Below are positions 15,229-22,371 of a DNA stretch of 64,000 bases, piece after piece. This DNA is from JBPRGG01 sp051418075. Its GTDB lineage: Bacteria; Bacteroidota; Bacteroidia; Cytophagales; Cyclobacteriaceae. The notes below the pieces were generated by a model. That model did not search any database. It was not told the DNA's origin and saw only the letters and a program-made list of their open reading frames with translations. Made by a program: the position numbers and the translations under genes. The stretch spans positions 1 through 64,000 of the forward strand of contig JBPRGG010000125.1 in the NCBI GenBank assembly GCA_051418075.1, in the 5' to 3' direction. Within the stretch, counting starts at the first letter, position 1, and each line of letters begins with the position of its first letter.

Positions 15229-15603
15229 ATTAATAAAAACAAATGATCCGCAGCAATCTTTGTATTCCTTTTTTGTAATCAGCTTATTTTGAATTTGAAA
15301 ATTTAAAGGATTGTTTAATAAATCAATCTTTGTACTTTTCAAACCTTCCCCTGCTTTCTGCCTGATTCCTGCCTCCTTTATTTAATTTCAATCAGCACAA
15401 AAAATTCTGAAATTCCGGGGTAACCTTTACCGGCTCAGAGCAATACGATCTTAAATATATGCAGGAAAACGACAGGAATACCTGTCTGCCAGTAACAATT
15501 ATCATCAAAAAACATGAAACGAATTAGTGGAGACCAGCAAACACTATAAAACACGGGGCGATTCCGAAAAGCCAAATGAGTAGGAAATAAAATAAAGCAT
15601 ATC
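15229..15603. other. Gene-free stretch with a short direct repeat
   Basis: No credible gene is seen on either strand in these 375 bp. CAATCTTTGTA occurs twice, exactly 70 bp apart (15254-15264 and 15324-15334); both contain TTTG and could be -7-like promoter cores lacking the TA. The stretch probably contains the promoter of the small lipoprotein gene that follows. Confidence 0.4.
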
Positions 15604-15918
15604 ATGAAATCATTAAAATCCTTAGTAATCAATCTTATGTTTATCACTTTTTTAACCAGCAGTTTACCTGCCTGTATGACCACTAAAACAAGTGTGGGTC
15701 AATATAGAGAAACCTTCGGTGAAGAATATAAATATGCCAAAGGCAAACAATTTTGGCTTTTCTGGGGGTTAATTCCCCTGGGCAGAACCAATGTCAATAC
15801 CCCTGGAGATGGTAATTGTGAAGTGATTACCCGGTATAATTTTGGAGATATTCTGATAAGTGGTTTGACTGCGGGTCTTGTAACTTCTTATACCATTAAA
15901 GTCCGGGCAAAGCGATGA
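15604..15918 (+). CDS. Bor/Iss-like small lipoprotein
   Basis: 104 residues. The lipobox LPAC gives a lipidated cysteine at position 24. After it, the stretch KGKQFWLFWGLIPLGRTNVN and the end NFGDILISGLTAGLVTSYTI resemble the Bor family (lambda Bor, Iss), surface lipoproteins of about 100 residues linked to serum resistance in enterobacteria. In Bacteroidota these are common and of unknown role. It stands alone between the DOMON unit and a truncated AraC gene. Confidence 0.65.
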   Translation: MKSLKSLVINLMFITFLTSSLPACMTTKTSVGQYRETFGEEYKYAKGKQFWLFWGLIPLGRTNVNTPGDGNCEVITRYNFGDILISGLTAGLVTSYTIKVRAKR

Positions 15919-16024
15919 ATTTATACAAAAACCTGTAATCTGGATACAATTATCCTGTATTTGGCTATTTACTTTGCTTCAAAAGATGACGTTCTTTGTA
16001 TCAGAACGCTAAACAAGGAAAGCA

Positions 16025-16462
16025 ATGGTTTACAGGGTAAATACCATTTATGAATTACACCAGCTGGCTGGTCTGGAAAAACCAAAACATCCGCTGGTTA
16101 CGGTGATAAACTATTCCAAAGTGAAAGTAGCACAGGCGCCTCAGTCAGCCCGTTTTATTTGCAGTTTTTATACCATTAATTTCAAAAAATACTGCCAGTT
16201 TATGTATGGCCGGCAACCTTTCGACCATCAGGATGGCACCTTGCATTGTACAGCTCCGGAACAAATGATCACCTTCGACCGCAGCCAAGAAGAAAAAGGA
16301 TCGGAAGGCTGGGGCTTATATTTTCATCCGGAACTGATCAGAAATACCTGCCTGGCCGCCAAAATTAGAGAATATTCCTTCTTTTCTTATGGCGAAAATG
16401 AAGCTTTACATCTTTCGGATCAGGAAAAACACATGCTGCTCACCATTCGATACGTAGGGTAA
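16025..16462 (+). pseudogene. AraC-family regulator lacking its DNA-binding domain
   Basis: 145 codons matching the N-terminal sensor domain of an AraC regulator common in Bacteroidota: LHQLAGLEKPKHPLVTVINY, later GWGLYFHPELIRNTCLAAKI and LHLSDQEKHML. The frame then stops after TIRYVG, where intact relatives continue for about 130 residues into two helix-turn-helix motifs. The C-terminal domain is not found in any nearby frame; the following bases belong to two other broken genes. DNA binding is therefore lost. Confidence 0.75.
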
Positions 16463-16489
16463 ATTGCTGTTAGACCAAAGATCTACCCA

Positions 16490-16585
16490 ATGCAGAATTA
16501 TATCGAATTAGCCCAAAAGAATGGGGTGGTACTACATGACCGGGGACCCTGTCAGTTTTGTGGAGCTGCCACAAGCCGGGGGTAA
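16490..16585 (+). pseudogene. 31-residue fragment with a CxxC motif
   Basis: A short frame starting MQNYIELAQKNGVVLHDRGP and followed by CQFCGAA looks like the start of a larger protein with a metal-binding CxxC pair. I do not recognise the family. It stops at 16583 where GNAT-like sequence begins in another frame, so it appears cut by a deletion that joined it to the next fragment. Confidence 0.35.
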
Positions 16586-16712
16586 AAAACTGATGGATTT
16601 TGCTATCAATCAGCTAAAGGCTGATAAAGTAGATGTAAATGAACAAAATAACCGGGCTGTTAAATTTTATCCAAATCTGGAATTCAAGGTGTATGAGCGA
16701 ACCAAAGAATAA
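16521..16712 (+). pseudogene. GNAT acetyltransferase, C-terminal fragment
   Basis: Only the last 45 or so codons are GNAT-like: GGKKLMDFAINQLKADKVDV, then NEQNNRAVKFYPNLEFKVYE, which are the C-terminal helix and strand of a YjaB/YhbS-type acetyltransferase. The region before about 16570 in this frame is not homologous and is the other frame of the CxxC fragment. The acetyl-CoA-binding motif A is absent, so the product would be inactive. Confidence 0.6.
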
Positions 16713-16773
16713 TACCGGAAAATTGATTAAATTGACATCCTGAACTACAGTTTCTTAATTTGGACCAATTTTT

Positions 16774-17481
16774 ATGAAAAAATCATCGGTAGAAGAAATC
16801 AGACAGCGTTTTGACCGGGATGTGGAGAGGTTCTCCAACCTTGAAACCGGTCAGGTGTCCACCATTGATGCGGCGCTTTCCCTGGAATTAATCACAGAAG
16901 CGGCTGGTAGGATTGTTCCTGCCGCCCAAAACCTGCTGGATGTTGGTTGCGGAGCAGGCAATTATACTTTAAAGATGTTATCCAAATTGCCAGATTTGAA
17001 TTGCACCCTGGTAGATCTGAGTAAACCTATGCTGGAGAAAGCGCTGGAAAGGGTTTCAATGGCAAGGGCTAAAAAAGTGGAAATTTTCCAGGGCGATATC
17101 AGGCAGGTGCAACTTAAAGAAAATCATTATGATATCATCCTGGCCGGGGCGGTATTACATCACCTGAGAGATGATCAGGATTGGGAAACCACCTTTTCCA
17201 GGTTGTATGGTTTATTAAAGCCTGGAGGATGCCTGATGATCTCAGATTTGGTGATTCAGGACTCTGAACAAGTGAACCAATTAATTTGGCAGAAGTATGG
17301 TGAATACCTTGAACAAACAGGAGGGGAGTCTTACCGAAACCAGGTACTGGATTATATTGATCAGGAAGATTCTCCCAGGTCCTTAAATTTTCAGCTTGAA
17401 TTGATGAAAAAGGTGGGATTTAGACAGGTGGAAATATTACACAAAAATTTATGTTTTGCTGCTTTTGGAGGTATAAAATAA
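16774..17481 (+). CDS. Class I SAM-dependent methyltransferase
   Basis: 235 residues. Motif I is LLDVGCGAGNYTLKM at about 54-68, the acidic residue after strand 2 is in LVDLSKPM, motif II is NHYDIILAGAVLHHL at 117-131, and the motif III region is LLKPGGCLMISDLV. The layout is that of small-molecule or tRNA-modification methyltransferases (UbiE/CmoA-like), but nothing fixes the substrate. It stands alone with 120 bp before the next gene. It is unrelated to the island methyltransferase at 2333, which has a GGGQQG loop. Confidence 0.82.
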   Translation: MKKSSVEEIRQRFDRDVERFSNLETGQVSTIDAALSLELITEAAGRIVPAAQNLLDVGCGAGNYTLKMLSKLPDLNCTLVDLSKPMLEKALERVSMARAKKVEIFQGDIRQVQLKENHYDIILAGAVLHHLRDDQDWETTFSRLYGLLKPGGCLMISDLVIQDSEQVNQLIWQKYGEYLEQTGGESYRNQVLDYIDQEDSPRSLNFQLELMKKVGFRQVEILHKNLCFAAFGGIK

Positions 17482-17601
17482 CCTCAAAATTTTTCAGTTT
17501 ATGTATCAATAGCTTCAGTACAATTTTGTCAAGTTCCACTTTAAATGATACCACCCTGAAGAACATGGCGTCTAATTCTATAAAATAAAAATAGTAAAAT
17601 T

Positions 17602-17955
17602 ATGGATTTAGAAATGATGAACCAACTTCAGGAATTTGTGCTGGGCTTTTTGGGTATTGGCTTAAGCTTTATGGCCTTATTTATTATTTATAAGGCGATT
17701 CAATTGAAAAACCAGGAAAAAATGGCCCTGATAGAAAAAGGTATGGAACCATCCCTGGCTGATGTGAAACCAAAAAGCACAGCCAACAACTTCAAAATAG
17801 GTTTAATGCTGATAGGTATAGCACTAGGAGTGGTTTTTGGCTACCTGTTGCATATCATTCTGCTGGTGCCTGAATTTGTAAGTTATTCCACTATGATCCT
17901 GGTTTTTTGCGGTGGATTATTAATATATTTCCATAAATCAGAATCAGCCAAATAA
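17602..17955 (+). CDS. Small membrane protein, DUF6249-like
   Basis: 117 residues. One N-terminal membrane helix (about 10-32), a cytoplasmic linker with NQEKMALIEKGMEPSLAD, and two further helices (about 63-85 and 92-110). The KMALIEKG stretch after the first helix is typical of DUF6249-type proteins, which in Bacteroidota are usually encoded next to an ECF sigma factor. The sigma gene follows 9 bp downstream, so the two are one operon. It may help control the sigma factor, but that is inference from position. Confidence 0.65.
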   Translation: MDLEMMNQLQEFVLGFLGIGLSFMALFIIYKAIQLKNQEKMALIEKGMEPSLADVKPKSTANNFKIGLMLIGIALGVVFGYLLHIILLVPEFVSYSTMILVFCGGLLIYFHKSESAK

Positions 17956-17964
17956 GGTGGAACA

Positions 17965-18513
17965 ATGGATAGGACAAACCAGGATCCGGATATCGATTTC
18001 GCCTTCATTATTAACCAATATAAAGAACTGGCTTTTAATATCGCCCTGAAGATTACCAGGAATGAGCAGGACGCGGAAGAAATAGTTCAGGATTCATTTG
18101 TAAAGGCATTTGCCGGTTTAGGCAGCTTTCAAAAGAAAAGCAGTTTTTCCACCTGGTTTTACCGGATTGTTTACAATACCTCCCTGTCCCATGTGAGAAA
18201 GCATAAATTGCCCACGGTAGAAATGAACCAGGCAAGGGCTGATGAACAGGACCATTACGGGGTGGAGCAGGTTTTAAAAAACTTAAACAGCAAAGATCGT
18301 AAAATGATCATTAGTCGGGCTTTGGGAAAATTGAATGAACTGGATTATACCCTGCTCTCATTATTTTATTATGAGAATTTATCATTGAAGGAAATAGCAA
18401 AAATCATAGGAAAAAAACCAGGTTATATGAAGGTCTTGTTACAAAGAGCACGTATAAAGTTAATTGCCTCATTTTCTTCATCAGAGATCAAAGAATTAAA
18501 GGAATTATTATGA
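17965..18513 (+). CDS. ECF-type RNA polymerase sigma factor
   Basis: 182 residues with both ECF sigma regions. Region 2 includes NQYKELAFNIALKITRNEQD and DAEEIVQDSFVKAF with the FSTWFYRIVYN promoter-melting part. Region 4 at about 125-170 has LNELDYTLLSLFYYENLSLK and a helix-turn-helix around IAKIIGKKPGYMKVLLQRAR. It lies in the middle of a three-gene operon of small membrane proteins, overlapping the downstream one by 4 bp (ATGA). No FecR or zinc-type anti-sigma is adjacent. Confidence 0.88.
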   Translation: MDRTNQDPDIDFAFIINQYKELAFNIALKITRNEQDAEEIVQDSFVKAFAGLGSFQKKSSFSTWFYRIVYNTSLSHVRKHKLPTVEMNQARADEQDHYGVEQVLKNLNSKDRKMIISRALGKLNELDYTLLSLFYYENLSLKEIAKIIGKKPGYMKVLLQRARIKLIASFSSSEIKELKELL

Positions 18514-18878
18514 AAAACGGTGAGAATGAATTTATCAGGGAACTAATTACTTCCGATCTTAAAAAAATACCTAATCCTGGATTTACTCAGGATACTGTAA
18601 ACAGGATCAGGAATTTACAAGCGGCCAGAAAAAGCAGATTCCAAAATTACAGCTTATTCATCTTGTATCCTGTAGTGCTTTATGCCATGATATATATCCT
18701 GACTGTATTATATAATACTTTAGCCCTTCATTTTTCGATCAGGAGTGAACTTTTTGCTGGTATAATAAACTGGTCTTCTAACCTTTTGCTAAATCCCACC
18801 ACCATTTCAGTGGGCATTGCCTTTACTTTGCTTTTTGTAATGGATGGATATTTAACAAGAAAGCGTCAGAAGGTATAA
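18510..18878 (+). CDS. Small membrane protein, possible anti-sigma partner
   Basis: 122 residues. The cytoplasmic N-terminal 45 residues (NEFIRELITSDLKKIPNPGF, then TQDTVNRIRNL) are followed by two membrane helices (about 48-70 and 95-112). The start overlaps the sigma factor stop codon, so translation is coupled. The position and the layout of a short cytoplasmic helix-rich head plus membrane anchors match non-canonical anti-sigma factors, but no zinc-binding HxxxCxxC or FecR domain is present. I do not recognise a family. Confidence 0.6.
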   Translation: MKNGENEFIRELITSDLKKIPNPGFTQDTVNRIRNLQAARKSRFQNYSLFILYPVVLYAMIYILTVLYNTLALHFSIRSELFAGIINWSSNLLLNPTTISVGIAFTLLFVMDGYLTRKRQKV

Positions 18879-18995
18879 CCAAATAAAACTTGGTTTTTAA
18901 GATATGGATGGAGCAGCTGGCTTGAAAAATTGAATTAAAAATGGTACTTTTAATCATCAATTTTTCTACAATTTCTATTAATAAATGCGAAAAAA

Positions 18996-19448
18996 ATGAG
19001 CCAAATCCAAAAATATCCTTCAAAAATTGGATGGCCCATCCTATTGATTCTGGCTTTAAGTTTGGGTAGTATAGCCTTGCTGATGATCCAAAGTAAATTG
19101 TGGATAGGAGTTCTTTTGATTGGCTTGGTATTATTTTTTTTTGTGCATCTTTTCCAGACTACCTATTATATTATTTTGGATGATATTTTGCAGGTGAAAA
19201 GTAGTTTTCTAATTAATAAATCGATCAAAATAGCATCCATCAGGCTGATCTCTGAAACAAATAATCCATTGGGCGCTCCGGCAAACTCTCTGGATAGGCT
19301 GGAAATCCATTTTAACCGCTTTGATTCTATATTGGTATCTCCCCGGGGAAAGCACCAGTTTATCCATCACCTGAAGACCATCAATCCGGACATCCAGATC
19401 ATTTTAAAGGAACCGGGCAAGAGCAGTGCCAAAGTACCCGGGGTTTAA
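18996..19448 (+). CDS. YyaB-like bacterial PH-domain membrane protein
   Basis: 150 residues. Two closely spaced membrane helices (about 13-52) are followed by a bacterial pleckstrin-like domain: TTYYIILDDILQVKSSFLIN, then IASIRLISETNNPLGAPANS and LDRLEIHFNRFDSILVSPRG. The NPLxAPAxSLDRLEI pattern is the signature of the YyaB-like PH domain (bPH_6). The function of the family is not known. Its last codons are followed within 30 bp by a truncated gene. Confidence 0.75.
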   Translation: MSQIQKYPSKIGWPILLILALSLGSIALLMIQSKLWIGVLLIGLVLFFFVHLFQTTYYIILDDILQVKSSFLINKSIKIASIRLISETNNPLGAPANSLDRLEIHFNRFDSILVSPRGKHQFIHHLKTINPDIQIILKEPGKSSAKVPGV

Positions 19449-19479
19449 CATCAGTAATATAAATTTAATCTTTTTGGCT

Positions 19480-19734
19480 ATGGGATACTATTTAAATCTG
19501 GAGGAAATATCTATTGAAACCTTCCAGGATATTTTGGCCAAGGCATATTTTCCTCCTAGCCGAGTCATACTTAGAGACCGAACTGATCAACGATTTGATT
19601 TTTTTAAAAATCAGGTAGTGCAAGATCTAAAGCAATTATTGCTGTTATTGCAAAATAAAGATCAGATGAAGTCACTGCAGCAGCAAGAATATTTTTCAGG
19701 TAGTTATCTGAAGGTTTTAATATGCCTGGTCTGA
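19480..19734 (+). pseudogene. DUF4332-like protein, truncated
   Basis: The ATG at 19480 starts MGYYLNLEEISIETFQDILA, then AYFPPSRVILRDRTDQRFDF, which matches the N-terminal region of a helix-rich family often annotated as DUF4332. The frame ends after about 84 residues at YLKVLICLV, whereas intact relatives seem to continue to about 150-200. The next 135 bp, to 19870, carry further in-frame stops in all forward frames and no gene. It may be a 3'-deleted copy or a short variant; family assignment is tentative. Confidence 0.45.
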
Positions 19735-19870
19735 ACCTGATTCCCCATCCCAGAGGAAAATATTTTACTGGTCTGCAGGATTCAATCTGACATAGTTTAT
19801 ATTTCCCTTTGATCAAACCAATGCCAAAAGAAAACTTTACCTGATCAGCTGTGACTGAAATATAAACAGA

Positions 19871-20719
19871 TCAAATTCGCAGGTTTTTCAAAAACTGGCT
19901 ACTGGACTGCAAACAAGCCATTCCATCAACCACTTTATCGCGTTCCACCATAAAATGTTCCATATCCTGACGGTAAGCTTCTTCAAATACAGCAGCGAAA
20001 TCTATGATGCCTTCACCCGGACAGGCAAAGTCCATTTCCTGCAGGTTGTTCATGTCTTTGATATGTAAAATGCCATAACGGCCCGGATATTTTTTCATTA
20101 CTTCCACCGGATCTGCCCCGCCTTTTTTGGCCCAGTATACATCCAATTCGCATTTTACCAGGTCAGGATCTGTATGCTGCATCAGGTAATCGAAGGGCAG
20201 ACCTTCTTCCATAGCGTTAAACTCACCGTCATGATTGTGCCAGTACAAGGTCATCCCGTTGTTTTTACAGGTTTCACCGATGGTGTTCAGCATTTCTGCA
20301 CTCACTTTACAGTCTTCCAGGCCAAATGGACGTCCGACTTTCCAGGGCCAGTAGATTACGGCTTTATCTACATTGATGGCTTTCAGGTTATCTATCCGGG
20401 ACATCAGTTCATCCTGGTCTTCCGTCATGGAAATACCACCAGCTACTGGTTTCAGCCCAATGTCTCTGCAATAAGCAAGAAATTCACTGGCGGAATCTCC
20501 CATATAACCTCCGGTTTCGATTTCGCTGAATCCGTAATCGGCACTTTGCTTCAGGGCTTGTTTCCAGTCCTGCTCCAGTTCTTTTTTGATGATCCCGGTG
20601 ATATATCCAAACTTCTTTACCTTTTTAGAAGGGCTGAGACCGGCTGAAAGGTTTTGCCAGGCTAATAAAGCAGCTGATCCGGCCGCTAAATGTTTTAAGA
20701 AAATTCTACGATCAGACAT
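19871..20719 (-). CDS. Tat-exported sugar isomerase/epimerase-like TIM barrel
   Basis: 282 residues. DRRIFLKH at the N-terminus is a twin-arginine signal, with a hydrophobic stretch AAGSAALLAW after it, so the folded enzyme is exported. The rest is an AP-endonuclease-2-type TIM barrel with metal-binding residues in ETGGYMG, WHNHDGEF, KCELDVYW and HIKDM, as in xylose-isomerase-like sugar epimerases and 2-keto-myo-inositol dehydratases. It lies 16 bp downstream of a Tat-exported Gfo/Idh/MocA oxidoreductase and surely shares its transcript. The pair is typical of sugar oxidation/isomerisation pathways in Bacteroidota. Confidence 0.85.
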   Translation of the reverse strand: MSDRRIFLKHLAAGSAALLAWQNLSAGLSPSKKVKKFGYITGIIKKELEQDWKQALKQSADYGFSEIETGGYMGDSASEFLAYCRDIGLKPVAGGISMTEDQDELMSRIDNLKAINVDKAVIYWPWKVGRPFGLEDCKVSAEMLNTIGETCKNNGMTLYWHNHDGEFNAMEEGLPFDYLMQHTDPDLVKCELDVYWAKKGGADPVEVMKKYPGRYGILHIKDMNNLQEMDFACPGEGIIDFAAVFEEAYRQDMEHFMVERDKVVDGMACLQSSSQFLKNLRI

Positions 20720-20735
20720 AAAATAATGATTTTAA

Positions 20736-22052
20736 TTATACTTTAGGTAATTTCCAGGGTGACCGATATTCCGGCTTGATCAGTTCATTGGCTTTTTCAC
20801 AATTAATAAACCGGTTGTTATCGTCATCCCATTCCAGAATGGATTCTCCCACTCTTCCGGCAATATTGGGTATGTGGGCATGTAAAGCAGCTGCCCGACC
20901 TACTTCAGGAGGGCAGGAGGGGGTTTCCCGGGTCTTGATACAATCCAGGAAATTTCGTACATGCTGGGCATGAGACTCCTGACCGCCGGAAAATTCTACT
21001 GGTCTGGTCATAGGCTTGTCTTCCTGATTGTTCCATTCGGGGTAGAGTTGATAACTGCTACGGTTGGCTACCAGGGTTCCTTTGTCGCCAATAAAAGCCA
21101 CGCCGTACAACATATCATAGGGCCCTTGCTGCACTCCGGCCGTCATATCCCAATTGATCACAAAATCTGCTTTAGGGTATAATACATTCATAGTGTCAAA
21201 GGTCTCCCTGGCTCTTTTTTCATGATAGGTATTGTCGAAATAAGTCATCACCTTTTTAGGGGCCTGCACCAGGTCTTTGGCCCATAATCCCATATCCAGC
21301 AGGTGAACTCCCCAGTCGGACATCAAACCACCACCATAATCCCAGAAATGCCTCCAGGAACCGTGAAACCGGTTGCGGTTAAATGGCTTTTCCGGGGCGG
21401 GGCCCAGCCACATATCATAATCCACACCGGCAGGAACGGGGCTATCCGGAACAACTTCAGGACCTACACCATAATTAAAATTGGCCCACATATTTACCTT
21501 GCGTAAATTGCCTATCTGGCCGGATTTGATCAGGTCCATACAATCCAGAAAAACCTTGTTGTCCCTCTGCTGCTGCCCCACTTGTACTACTTTATCATAC
21601 CGTTTGGCCGCTTTTACCATGATATTGCATTCTTCAATGGTATTGGACATGGGTTTTTCCACATAAACATCCTTGCCGGCTTCACAGGAATCTACCATAT
21701 TCAGGCAATGCCAGTGATCCGGAGTTCCTATGATCACCGCGTCGATATCCTTATCCTCCAGAAGCTTTCGATAATCTTTATAGGTTTTTACATTTGGATT
21801 GTAGTTTTGCTTGATTTCACCAGCCCGCTCAGTCAATACATTGGAATCAATATCGCATAAAGCCACACAATTTACATCCTCATTTTTTACAGCATGTCTT
21901 AAAATACCAAATCCCATATTTCGGCAGCCAACTAAAGCCACATTTATTTTATCATTGGCAGAAACTCTGTTTCCACCAAAGGATACCAGTGGGGCCAGAC
22001 CCATGGCAGTTGAAGTCAATACAGATTGCTTAATGAATCTTCTTCTTTCCAT
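20736..22052 (-). CDS. Tat-exported Gfo/Idh/MocA-family oxidoreductase
   Basis: 438 residues. RRRFIKQS at the N-terminus is a twin-arginine signal. The NAD(P)-binding fold begins INVALVGCRNMGFGILRHAV (a GxxNMG variant of the glycine motif), followed by GTPDHWH and the family hallmark VEKPMS at about 130-135. The C-terminal domain has FHGSWRHFWDYGGG and MSDWGVHLLD, the usual active-site DxxxH. It probably oxidises a sugar or sugar derivative in the periplasm with a tightly bound cofactor. It is first in an operon with the TIM-barrel isomerase. Confidence 0.88.
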   Translation of the reverse strand: MERRRFIKQSVLTSTAMGLAPLVSFGGNRVSANDKINVALVGCRNMGFGILRHAVKNEDVNCVALCDIDSNVLTERAGEIKQNYNPNVKTYKDYRKLLEDKDIDAVIIGTPDHWHCLNMVDSCEAGKDVYVEKPMSNTIEECNIMVKAAKRYDKVVQVGQQQRDNKVFLDCMDLIKSGQIGNLRKVNMWANFNYGVGPEVVPDSPVPAGVDYDMWLGPAPEKPFNRNRFHGSWRHFWDYGGGLMSDWGVHLLDMGLWAKDLVQAPKKVMTYFDNTYHEKRARETFDTMNVLYPKADFVINWDMTAGVQQGPYDMLYGVAFIGDKGTLVANRSSYQLYPEWNNQEDKPMTRPVEFSGGQESHAQHVRNFLDCIKTRETPSCPPEVGRAAALHAHIPNIAGRVGESILEWDDDNNRFINCEKANELIKPEYRSPWKLPKV

Positions 22053-22371
22053 TACTTTAAATAATTTTCAGGTTTATAACAAGACTATGAAAGATACAAA
22101 GGATTTTTATTTCCCCCCAAATATAAATAGATATACCAGCATTAAATTTGACCCTTTGTGGGGTTTATTTTAACCATTCCAAACTAAAAAACGATATTTA
22201 TTGTAATCTATTGATTGGCCTTGGAAAATTATTTACATATATTAATACCAATTCGGGCTTTATGCGTTACATATCTGCTCATTCGGGCCCTGACGATGGG
22301 ATACTTCTTTGTGGTTTGCCCTAAAGTTGCCTATATTACACTTTTTATTAATAATATACCGGGAGTTATTG

